From: Butyrivibrio proteoclasticus B316
Lineage (GTDB): Bacteria; Bacillota; Clostridia; Lachnospirales; Lachnospiraceae
Assembly: GCF_000145035.1 (NCBI RefSeq)
Contig: NC_014387.1
Coordinates: 588,441 to 652,440 of the forward strand
DNA length: 64,000 nt
Direction of reading: 5' to 3'
Every line of letters begins with the position of its first letter. Position 1 is the first letter of the stretch. Positions 8,719-15,800 of the stretch are shown here, one piece after another. Under the pieces are notes generated by a model. It had not been told where the DNA came from. It saw only the letters and a program-made list of their open reading frames with translations, and searched no databases. The position numbers and the translations under genes are program-made.

Positions 8719-10845
8719 ATGCTAGATAGATATAAAGGGATTAAAAAGGAAAACATATATAAGCTTAAATGGTATATGGATCACTTCGGGTTAAAAGAGG
8801 TGGTTTTATGTCCTATCAGTGCAAAAGAAAAAGTTATATTCACTTATATCAGATTATTTCTAAAAATGAGTGGGATACAGGTTAAAACCTCTTCAATCAA
8901 TTCACTTAGAAAAAATCATTCAATGGATAATGCTGTTAAGAATTATGCGGCGAGTGAAGATAAGTCTTCTATCTTATTTGTTTCTGAAGATGAGGGACTT
9001 AAGGCTGTTGCTCAAAATGGTTTTAATGGACTGTCTACAGAAGATTTTGCCAGAATGTTTATGCTGGAAAAAGAACGTCTGGTGCCTAAAACTCAGGTTT
9101 ACAATACACTTGAAAACTGTTATTCATCTCTTTGTATAGTTGGTGACTGCGCTTTTGCGGGCGAGATGAAGGAGTATTACGCGGGAAATAAGAATATTGA
9201 TGTAAGGTTACTTGGACGAGACAGCGTTTCTTTTTCTGATGGCATATATAGGTTAGATGTTGCAGAAAGTAATGATGAGCTTGTGATGATCATGGATCCA
9301 ATGCCACAGTTTCCGCTTTTTTACGGCAATTCTGAGCACGAGGCTAATGTCTTTTTTGCAAACAATATGTTTAGAAGCTTTTATAAGCCTGTGGAAACAT
9401 ATAGGCGTGACATTGATAATATTTTGAAGCTCCTTATTGATAAGGGAGTGACCGTTGTCACTGTTTGTTCTGCTGATTATGCAGATTTTAAAGGTGATCA
9501 GGAACTTGTTGCAACTATTGAATCATGGGATAAGCTAAGGCACAAAGATTCAGAAGCCTTCAACAAAAAGCGTCACGAGGCTAGGGGAACAACGCATCTT
9601 TTGCCAAATCAGAGAAATCTGATCCATAGCTATGATAAGGGATTTTCTCAGATGTATGGAAACGGTGAATACATTAATTTCCTTAATGGATTTAGAGTGA
9701 CTAGCGGCAATAGAGTTGGAGCACATAACGATATATATATGTTTGGGGCTTGTGTGGTTCGAGATCTTGGAGCTGATGATGATCATACACTTGCATCCCT
9801 GATCAAAAAGGAAATAGGCAGTGAGTATAATGTTCAGAATTATGGCAGTGAGATCCACGCAACCAACCTGATCATGAGGACTTTGGATTATAAGCCTGGC
9901 GATGTGATAATATGGTGGTCACTTGATAATATCAAGAAGATCAAGCATAAGATTCCCAGAGTCCATTACTGCGATCTGACGCCTGCTTATAAGCGTGTTC
10001 CGGAGCTTCATAAACATATTTTTGATGATATCAATCATTATGACATGACAGTCAAGAATGAGGTTGTCAAAGAGATCGTTGCGACTGTTAGAAGCGCGGT
10101 ATGTGTAGATAGAAGTTCGTCTGAAAATAGGCAGAGTAAGGCCGATGTTATTTCTTTTGGCCCTGAGCATAAGAGGATTCCGGGTAAAGAGCTGCTGACT
10201 GATCCACAGCTACTCAAATGCCTTGATGAAATGGCAGTGAATAAGGTAGAGTCTCCTGGCAAAAAAGGTGCTATTGTAATGAATTGCAATCCTTTTACAC
10301 TTGGGCATCGCTATTTAATTGAGACTGCAGCTGGAATGGTTGATCATTTATATGTTTTTGTCGTGGAAGAGGATAAATCTATTTTCAAATTCTCAGATAG
10401 GTTGGAAATGGTTAAACAAGGAACTGCGGACCTTAGTAATGTCAGCGTCTTGCCAAGTGGCAGATTTATTCTGTCATCACAGACACTTCCCGGATATTTT
10501 ACTAAAGCGGAGTTTAAGGATGCTTACCTAAATGCAAGCGATGACCTTGAATTTTTCATGCAGATTGCTTCAGCACTTGATATTACAGTACGTTTTGTTG
10601 GAGAAGAGCCGATAGATCAGTACACCAGGCAGTATAATGACAGCATGAGAAACACCCTGCCTAAGTATGGTTTTGAGTTTATTGAGATACCAAGAAAAAC
10701 GGTAGCATCAGGTAGTGATGTGGTAATTAGCGCATCAAGAGTTAGAAAGCTCCTTGAAGAAAGAGATTATGCTGGCGTTAAGGAAATCGTGCCTGAGACA
10801 ACTTACAATTATCTGGGGGACAAACTGGATATGATTAAGGAATAA
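8719..10845 (+). CDS. SGNH-like domain fused to a citrate-lyase-ligase-type nucleotidylyltransferase
   Basis: 708 residues without membrane helices. Residues about 1-300 are unassigned. Around residue 341 FGACVVRDLG resembles block I of SGNH hydrolases. The C-terminal third (about 515-700) has the NPFTLGH nucleotide-binding motif near residue 523 and SASRVR near residue 671, the two hallmarks of the HxGH/ISxxR nucleotidylyltransferase fold. The closest pattern I know is the catalytic domain of citrate lyase ligase (CitC). No citrate lyase genes are nearby, so a role in activating or attaching a small group during glycan assembly is more likely. It is in line with the membrane genes before it, eight bases after their last stop. 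Confidence 0.65.
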   Translation: MLDRYKGIKKENIYKLKWYMDHFGLKEVVLCPISAKEKVIFTYIRLFLKMSGIQVKTSSINSLRKNHSMDNAVKNYAASEDKSSILFVSEDEGLKAVAQNGFNGLSTEDFARMFMLEKERLVPKTQVYNTLENCYSSLCIVGDCAFAGEMKEYYAGNKNIDVRLLGRDSVSFSDGIYRLDVAESNDELVMIMDPMPQFPLFYGNSEHEANVFFANNMFRSFYKPVETYRRDIDNILKLLIDKGVTVVTVCSADYADFKGDQELVATIESWDKLRHKDSEAFNKKRHEARGTTHLLPNQRNLIHSYDKGFSQMYGNGEYINFLNGFRVTSGNRVGAHNDIYMFGACVVRDLGADDDHTLASLIKKEIGSEYNVQNYGSEIHATNLIMRTLDYKPGDVIIWWSLDNIKKIKHKIPRVHYCDLTPAYKRVPELHKHIFDDINHYDMTVKNEVVKEIVATVRSAVCVDRSSSENRQSKADVISFGPEHKRIPGKELLTDPQLLKCLDEMAVNKVESPGKKGAIVMNCNPFTLGHRYLIETAAGMVDHLYVFVVEEDKSIFKFSDRLEMVKQGTADLSNVSVLPSGRFILSSQTLPGYFTKAEFKDAYLNASDDLEFFMQIASALDITVRFVGEEPIDQYTRQYNDSMRNTLPKYGFEFIEIPRKTVASGSDVVISASRVRKLLEERDYAGVKEIVPETTYNYLGDKLDMIKE

Positions 10846-10950
10846 GTGAGTCAGAGCATTATTGATGCAGATAAGGCATGAGAAAATGAGATTACCCTCA
10901 TACTGCCTGCTTCTGAGTGTTTTGAAATGATAACAGGAATTGAGGAGTAG

Positions 10951-12399
10951 ATGAAAGCAAATATAGATAAGATAAAAAGAGTGTTCATTGGAGAAAAGAG
11001 AAATGACAGTGTGTTGATCAGGCTGCTTATTTTTGGCTCGATTTGGCTACCATGTTTTGCAGTTTTTCTCAATCTTTTTCCGGGAACATATTCAACAGAT
11101 ACTTCTGCTCAGATGGCTGAGGCGCTGGGGTACAATCACTTTACGAACTATAATCCTTTTGTTAATACAATTGTTGTTACATTGTTTGTGAAGATAGGGC
11201 TTCTTGCCGGAAATATAAACGTTGGAATTGCACTGTATACATTGTTTCAGTTTAGCTTATATGCAGCTGTAGGTAGCTTTATCACATATCTCTTTTACCA
11301 GAAAGGTTTCAAACTGATAGTTGTAGCAGTTGTCCTGGCGTTTTATGCGATTAATCCTGTTAACCTGCTATATTCTGTTGGGATGTGGAAAGATACCTTC
11401 TTTGCAGTAACTTTTCTTGCATGTAGTGTCATGATCTACCTGTGTCTGACCGGTGAAAGAGAGTGGAATGCGAAGAATAAGGTGTTACTCTTCCTTCTGG
11501 TACTATTTACTTCCTTGACGAGAAATAGTTCCTGGACAGCGCTTTTGATTTTTGGCGTGGTGTTGTTTGCCAAGGGCTTTATACGAAATAGGAAAGATAG
11601 TAAAAGTAGAGCTGTAAGCTCATTATTGAAAAATATGGGCACGTCTGGAAGAGTAGGACTAACAGTAGTAATTGGAGCTGTAATGTCTGTAATAGTTATG
11701 TCGGTGATATACCCTTCATTTGGAGTTGGCAATGTAAGTGCTTCGAGGGCTCTTTCCCTTCAGGTTCAGCAGATAGCCAGATCCGTTCAGGACAATGAGA
11801 TAACAGAGACTGAAAAAGAGCGTATTCAAGACTTTTTGCAGACAGGCAAAGGCTTGAACGATATTGTTGAAAACTATGATCCGACTATTATAGATCCACT
11901 AAAAAGTATATTTGATTTTGACGTGATTTCAAATCGAGGGGGGAACTTCTCAAAGCTGTATTTTGATATGATGAGAGCTCATCCTAAGGCGTATTTAGAT
12001 GCTTTTGTAGATCATACTATTCTGTACTGGTGGCCCGTTAAACCAAAATGGATATGGGATAACAGGATTTATGATAATGATTATGGGATTGCACGTAGTT
12101 CCAAGCTATTTCTGGGACATGATATTGGCGGAGAGTTATACGATAAAATGAAGGTGATCCCGGGATTCAGATTGATCACATCTAGTGCATCAGCGCTGTG
12201 GCTGATAATTCTATGCATGATCATTAATTCTTTGGAAAAGAAATCCGGGAGGAATATCTTGTACCTTCCGCCGCTGATCATTATAGTAGGCCTGATTTTG
12301 TTTTCCTATGCGTCACTCTTTAGGTACACGTACGCTGCGTTTATCTTAAAGCCAATGTATTTCTTGTATTTATACGCTGAAGTAGAGGAGAAAGTATGA
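10951..12399 (+). CDS. DUF6020-like multi-pass membrane protein
   Basis: 482 residues with about nine hydrophobic segments; TGAGGAG lies just upstream of the ATG. FPGTYSTDTSAQM near residue 45 and SVGMWKDTFFA near residue 145 correspond to motifs in the truncated leftward gene at 1-882, and SLTRNSSW follows near 185. These mark the DUF6020 family of uncharacterised membrane proteins. A long outer loop around residues 265-330 separates the helix groups. The stop codon overlaps the start of the GT2-GtrA gene (ATGA), suggesting that this protein uses or flips a lipid-linked sugar supplied by that enzyme; this is inference. Confidence 0.68.
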   Translation: MKANIDKIKRVFIGEKRNDSVLIRLLIFGSIWLPCFAVFLNLFPGTYSTDTSAQMAEALGYNHFTNYNPFVNTIVVTLFVKIGLLAGNINVGIALYTLFQFSLYAAVGSFITYLFYQKGFKLIVVAVVLAFYAINPVNLLYSVGMWKDTFFAVTFLACSVMIYLCLTGEREWNAKNKVLLFLLVLFTSLTRNSSWTALLIFGVVLFAKGFIRNRKDSKSRAVSSLLKNMGTSGRVGLTVVIGAVMSVIVMSVIYPSFGVGNVSASRALSLQVQQIARSVQDNEITETEKERIQDFLQTGKGLNDIVENYDPTIIDPLKSIFDFDVISNRGGNFSKLYFDMMRAHPKAYLDAFVDHTILYWWPVKPKWIWDNRIYDNDYGIARSSKLFLGHDIGGELYDKMKVIPGFRLITSSASALWLIILCMIINSLEKKSGRNILYLPPLIIIVGLILFSYASLFRYTYAAFILKPMYFLYLYAEVEEKV

Positions 12400-13523
12400 C
12401 AATACCGATTATTATACCGGCCTATGAGCCGGATGAGAAGCTGTTAGGGCTAATAGATGAACTTAATAATGCAGGGCTTGGCCCGGTGATAGTTGTTAAT
12501 GATGGCTCAGATAAGGCCAGGTTTGGACAGATTTTTGAAGGTGCTTCTGAGAAAGGCGCTACTGTCCTGACTCATGCTGTGAATATGGGAAAGGGGCGTG
12601 CACTCAAGACCTCTTTCAACTATTGCCTGAATACCTATGAGGATCTTTTGGGAGTAATTACTGCGGATTCAGATGGACAGCATACTACGGAAGATATAGA
12701 GAAGTGTAAGAAGGCACTGATTGAGGCATGCGTTGGGAAGTCAGATAATGCTACTACTTCAGATGTCGGTAGTACATTGGTTGCAGTGGATGAAGTAGAT
12801 TCATGTCAAGGCGAGACTCTTGTCCTTGGCTGCCGCAATTTCAACGAATCCGGAATTCCTGCCAGATCTGTATTTGGTAACAAGACTACGAGCCGCGTTA
12901 TGAAGCTTTTACTGGGACTATCTATCAGCGATACTCAGACCGGGCTTCGCGGAATCAGCGTTCCGTTTATGAAATATCTTTTAACAGAGAAGGGCGAACG
13001 CTTTGAGTTTGAGACAAATATGCTGATTGCCACCAAGGAACTTGGCATTAAGATTGTGGAAGTGCCGATCAAGACTATTTACCTTGAGGAGAATAAGTCC
13101 AGTCACTTTAATCCCATACTTGATTCAATCAGGATTTATGCGGTGTTTGTGAAGTTTCTGTTCTCATCACTTTCATCTAGCATAGTTGATATCGTGATGT
13201 TCAGTATTTTCTGCAGTATGTTTAGAAATGTACCTGTGGCTATAGGTTATGTAATGCTGGCAACGATTCTTGCAAGAGTGATTTCTGCAATTTATAACTT
13301 TCTCATAAATTATAAGGTTGTGTTCAAAGGGAAGGGCAGTAAATCTCAGGCAGCGATCAAGTATTTTGTGCTTGCGGTTTGCATAATGCTTCTTAGTGGC
13401 GGACTCGTAACATTTTTTACCGGGTTACTACCTATGGTGCCTGAGTTTGTTGTGAAGATTCCGGTGGACTGCGTGCTGTTCCTATTGAGCTTCGTGGTGC
13501 AGAGGGAAATAGTTTATAAGTAA
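12396..13523 (+). CDS. GT2 polyprenyl-phosphate glycosyltransferase fused to a GtrA-like membrane domain
   Basis: 375 residues. Residues 1-235 form a GT2 domain of the dolichol-phosphate-mannose-synthase type: IIIPAYEPDE at the start, VVNDGSD near 33, and the metal-binding ADSDGQH near residue 90. Residues about 250-375 carry four hydrophobic helices of the GtrA type, which moves the lipid-linked sugar across the membrane. A 35-residue insertion (about 115-150) interrupts the GT2 domain just after the DxD motif. The gene overlaps the preceding DUF6020-like gene and closes this cluster; a large hairpin follows at once. The sugar is not predictable. Confidence 0.85.
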   Translation: MTIPIIIPAYEPDEKLLGLIDELNNAGLGPVIVVNDGSDKARFGQIFEGASEKGATVLTHAVNMGKGRALKTSFNYCLNTYEDLLGVITADSDGQHTTEDIEKCKKALIEACVGKSDNATTSDVGSTLVAVDEVDSCQGETLVLGCRNFNESGIPARSVFGNKTTSRVMKLLLGLSISDTQTGLRGISVPFMKYLLTEKGERFEFETNMLIATKELGIKIVEVPIKTIYLEENKSSHFNPILDSIRIYAVFVKFLFSSLSSSIVDIVMFSIFCSMFRNVPVAIGYVMLATILARVISAIYNFLINYKVVFKGKGSKSQAAIKYFVLAVCIMLLSGGLVTFFTGLLPMVPEFVVKIPVDCVLFLLSFVVQREIVYK

Positions 13524-13600
13524 GTGGGAAGTGAAGTGGGAAATAGATTATAAAAAGTGGGAAATGAAGATACCAGAAATTTCCCACTTCCCACTTTTTT
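13522..13600 (+). terminator. Two mutually exclusive hairpins ending in a T-run (terminator or attenuator)
   Basis: Three related AAGTGGGAA-type segments (13522, near 13535, and 13555) can compete for one complementary block at 13579-13596. The compact form pairs AAGTGGGAAAT (13555-13565) with ATTTCCCACTT (13579-13589). The long form pairs 13522-13532 and 13538-13544 with the whole block, giving 18 pairs with a 5-nt bulge, and runs directly into TTTT. It ends the GT2-GtrA transcript, and the T-run touches the ribosome site (GGAGG, 13601) of the next small gene. Confidence 0.65.
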
Positions 13601-13611
13601 GGAGGATTGAA

Positions 13612-13818
13612 ATGTCAAAAGAAAAATTAGAATACGAAGGATACATCGGAACAGTAGAATATGATGAGAAGCTTGATTTCTACACAGGAGAAGTGGAAAT
13701 TGACGGTCATATTTATACCTATGAAGGGGATACTCTTGAAGAACTCCAGGAGGACTTTGAAGATATTATTGATTCGATCATTGCATTTGATGAGATGGAT
13801 GATGAGGATGAGGAATAA
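13612..13818 (+). CDS. Orphan HicB-like small protein
   Basis: 68 residues starting at the ATG six bases after GGAGG. The pattern YEGYIGTVEYDE...YEGDTLEELQEDFEDIIDS matches the partial RNase-H-like fold of the HicB antitoxin family, and the tail is strongly acidic (DEMDDEDEE). HicB proteins normally neutralise HicA, a short RNase, and repress their own operon through a C-terminal DNA-binding segment. Neither a hicA partner nor a DNA-binding tail is present, so this is an orphan of the family whose role is unclear. An in-frame upstream ATG at 13531 lies inside the terminator hairpin and was not used. Confidence 0.7.
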   Translation: MSKEKLEYEGYIGTVEYDEKLDFYTGEVEIDGHIYTYEGDTLEELQEDFEDIIDSIIAFDEMDDEDEE

Positions 13819-13854
13819 AATAGTATATGACGTATATAGCTATTTATTATTGAA

Positions 13855-13895
13855 AAGCCTGCAAGTATCATGACGATACCTGCAGGCTTGATTTT
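13855..13895. terminator. Terminator hairpin between converging genes
   Basis: AAGCCTGCA-A-GTATC (13855-13869) pairs with GATAC-C-TGCAGGCTT (13875-13889), 14 pairs with one mismatch and a 5-nt loop. Moderately T-rich sequence follows on the plus strand. It separates the rightward HicB-like gene from the leftward superoxide dismutase gene and may serve both. Confidence 0.7.
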
Positions 13896-13922
13896 CGTTA
13901 TTATCTCGAGCGCTGATCAGAA

Positions 13923-14540
13923 TTATCCAATTGCTTTCTCGTAGTTAGCCTCTATTACTTTCCAGTCAAGGATTTCCCAAAATGCCTTGATGTAGTCAGG
14001 CCTGAGATTCTTGTACTTAAGGTAGTATGCGTGCTCCCAGACATCAAGTGCCAGGATAGGTGTTCTGCCTGTTCCCTCACTGATAGGGTTATCCTGATTA
14101 GGGGATGCGCTCACATAGAGCTTACCTGATTTATCTGTAGAAAGGAATGACCAGCCAGAGCCAAACTGTCCGGCAGCAGCCTTGGACAGGGCATCTATAC
14201 AGTTCTCGACACTTCCGCAGTCTCTGTTAATGGCTTCAAGGAGTTTTCCTGTAGGAGCCTTGGCAGGATTTGGAGAAAATGCTTCAAAATACAGGTTGTG
14301 GTTGTAATAGCCGCCGCCCTGATTGCGAAGGCCTTTTCTAAGTGTCTCGTCAGAAATCTGATCCAGTGATCCAAGGATTTCTTCCACTGATTTGCCTGCT
14401 ACACCGGCTTTTTCTGCAAGTTCGTTAAAGGTCTTGGTGTAAGTAGCATGGTGCTTACCATAATGAGTTTCAATGGTCAGCTGATCAAGATGGGGCTCAA
14501 GTGCATTTGCGTCATAACTAAGTTTAACCTGTTCGAACAT
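13923..14540 (-). CDS. sodA: Superoxide dismutase, Mn-type signature
   Basis: 205 residues, the usual length. It converts superoxide to hydrogen peroxide and oxygen in the cytoplasm. Metal ligands are visible in context: the N-terminal His of YGKHH, the His of YYNHNLYF, and Asp plus His of DVWEHAYYL. GGGYYNH and SPNQDNP are the Mn-type variants; Fe enzymes usually have a Gln in the first region and lack NQD. I chose the ATG at 14540, which has GGGG ten bases upstream, over an in-frame upstream start at 14576 that would sit inside a leader hairpin. It is a single-gene unit; unusual phased repeats lie upstream. In an obligate anaerobe it would serve oxygen tolerance. Confidence 0.92.
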   Translation of the reverse strand: MFEQVKLSYDANALEPHLDQLTIETHYGKHHATYTKTFNELAEKAGVAGKSVEEILGSLDQISDETLRKGLRNQGGGYYNHNLYFEAFSPNPAKAPTGKLLEAINRDCGSVENCIDALSKAAAGQFGSGWSFLSTDKSGKLYVSASPNQDNPISEGTGRTPILALDVWEHAYYLKYKNLRPDYIKAFWEILDWKVIEANYEKAIG

Positions 14541-14563
14541 TGTAACATCCCCTTTCGCGTTAG

Positions 14564-14591
14564 CCTCGCAGAACATCCAGGAACTGCGAGG
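14564..14591 (-). other. Stem-loop in the sod leader
   Basis: CCTCGCAG and CTGCGAGG form a perfect 8-bp stem with a 12-nt loop, 24 bases upstream of the sod start codon and just before its ribosome site. It could stabilise the messenger or regulate translation; no known family is recognised. Confidence 0.5.
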
Positions 14592-14710
14592 AATAATTGA
14601 GATAAATATTTAGTTGTTTACTATATTATGATATACGATATAGTGAATATATTTTAACATGGAATGAAGACTTTTTATATACGGTATGAGGATTATTTAG
14701 ATAAAATGGA

Positions 14711-14797
14711 ATTATATCGTATTATATAGATATGACATAATTATATAGAATTATATAGGATTATATAGATGCGATGTAATTATATAGAATTATATAG
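14711..14797. repeat. Seven phased ATTATATA repeats upstream of sod
   Basis: ATTATATAG, or ATTATATC in the first copy, begins at 14711, 14721, 14740, 14750, 14760, 14779 and 14789. The steps are 10, 19, 10, 10, 19 and 10 bases, so every copy lies near the same face of the helix. The 19-base steps contain a 9-base filler, TATGACATA or TGCGATGTA. On the strand read by sod each copy gives CTATATAAT, which contains a -10-like hexamer. The remainder of the 14541-14931 gap is very AT-rich apart from the sod leader hairpin and the hsp20 terminator. Confidence 0.8.
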
Positions 14798-14832
14798 ATG
14801 CACAGTTAATATAAATTAACAGTATTGAGTGC

Positions 14833-14861
14833 AAAAAAGCAGCCCGGGATTTCCCGGGCTG
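14833..14861 (-). terminator. Rho-independent terminator of hsp20
   Basis: CAGCCCGGG and CCCGGGCTG form a 9-bp GC-rich stem (14840-14861) with a 4-nt loop. On the minus strand it is followed by TTTTTT (14838-14833). It lies 70 bases past the hsp20 stop. Confidence 0.9.
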
Positions 14862-14931
14862 TAGCTATAAATATCCATTTACCTATTATTTACCAGTATG
14901 ACATCAACTAAAGCTGGATGCAACTTGGTCA

Positions 14932-15423
14932 TCAGTCCTTAACCTCAATTCTGTGAACTTCCTCTTTCTCAGGAAGTGCTTCCTTCTTGGGAATATTGAC
15001 GGTCAGAACTCCGTTTCTGTACTGAGCGATGATATCTTCAGGCTTAAGGCCTTCTACGCGGAAGGATCTCTGGTAAGATGAAGATCTTCTCTCGCGGCGG
15101 ATATACTTGCCATCGTTGTCCTTCTCATCTTTGTTCTCACTGTGGGAAGCGCTGATTGTCAGCAGGTTGTCCTTGAGATCAATATTGATATCTTCCTTGT
15201 TGAATCCGGGAAGCTCAGCTTCTAGCTGATAGCAGTTATCCTTCTCAATCACGTCTGTTCTCATGAGGCTGCTACCTGCAAGAGCATTTCTGCGAGCATC
15301 ATCTACGTGGTTTGTGCCGTCTCTGCGGCAACTGTCATCATTCCATCCCCAGAATCCTCTGTTAAAAAGATCATCCATCTCATCGAAAATATCATTGTTA
15401 CTCCAAAGCATAGGCATCAACAT
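14932..15423 (-). CDS. hsp20: Hsp20-family small heat shock protein
   Basis: 163 residues. It is an ATP-independent chaperone that holds unfolding proteins. The alpha-crystallin domain spans about residues 50-150: it opens with a MRTDVIEKDNCYQLEAELPG stretch, continues with GKYIRRERRSSSYQRSF, and contains the typical GVLTVNIPK motif near the end, followed by a charged tail. The ATG at 15423 has AGGAG ten bases upstream; a GTG at 15432 is too close to that site. Expression is under a sigma-A promoter with a CIRCE operator just after it, so HrcA should repress the gene at normal temperature. It is transcribed alone and ends at the hairpin at 14833-14861. Confidence 0.95.
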   Translation of the reverse strand: MLMPMLWSNNDIFDEMDDLFNRGFWGWNDDSCRRDGTNHVDDARRNALAGSSLMRTDVIEKDNCYQLEAELPGFNKEDINIDLKDNLLTISASHSENKDEKDNDGKYIRRERRSSSYQRSFRVEGLKPEDIIAQYRNGVLTVNIPKKEALPEKEEVHRIEVKD

Positions 15424-15512
15424 AAAAATCACGCTCCTTTTCTATAATTATTTGTTGTAGTGTTGGTTTTGTGAAAGTTGTTAGCTATCCGCAAGCCTTG
15501 TGCAAAATGTAA

Positions 15513-15539
15513 TTAGCACTCACCTTGAAAGACTGCTAA
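15513..15539. promoter_or_regulatory. CIRCE operator (HrcA binding site)
   Basis: TTAGCACTC, a 9-base gap, then GACTGCTAA. The consensus is TTAGCACTC-N9-GAGTGCTAA, so there is a single mismatch. It lies at about +10 to +36 of the predicted hsp20 transcript, the normal position for HrcA repression. Confidence 0.92.
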
Positions 15540-15555
15540 CAATTTGTTTAAGTAT

Positions 15556-15584
15556 GTTATAGAACATGTGGAACAGAATGTCAA
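15556..15584 (-). promoter_or_regulatory. Sigma-A promoter of hsp20
   Basis: On the minus strand TTGACA (15584-15579), a 17-base spacer, and TATAAC (15561-15556). Predicted transcription start is near 15549, ten bases before the CIRCE element. Confidence 0.85.
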
Positions 15585-15589
15585 CATTC

Positions 15590-15800
15590 TTTTTTCTAAA
15601 AAATTTATGAAGTGGAAAAGTATCCAATTAAGACGAGCTATCTTTGTTGATTACATTACAAGAGTAACTGCGCAGGGAGAAAAAACGCACTCTTAAAGCC
15701 ACTTAAGGAACTTGGAGTTCCTGCCTCTTATTATTTTGGGAGAAAAATGATACAATAGGTAGAACGAAAAAGTGAAATAATTAAGGATAATTGGGAAAAA
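15590..15800. other. Intergenic stretch with a possible decayed coding remnant
   Basis: Between the hsp20 promoter and the MBOAT gene. Codon-like runs are visible but broken: an ATG at 15607 opens 29 codons to a stop near 15696, and a second frame continues from there for about 20 codons ending YYFGRKMIQ before a stop. A one-base shift would join them. It may be the tail of a lost gene or chance. A TACAAT box near 15751 could be part of the MBOAT promoter. Confidence 0.25.

Noticed and set aside
8719..10845. Citrate lyase ligase (citC) as a housekeeping call
   Set aside because: Only the C-terminal domain fits, the protein is about twice the normal length, and no citrate lyase subunit genes are present.
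13531..13611. Longer N-terminus for the HicB-like protein
   Set aside because: The extension would be encoded by the terminator hairpin, and the strong ribosome site directly precedes the ATG at 13612.
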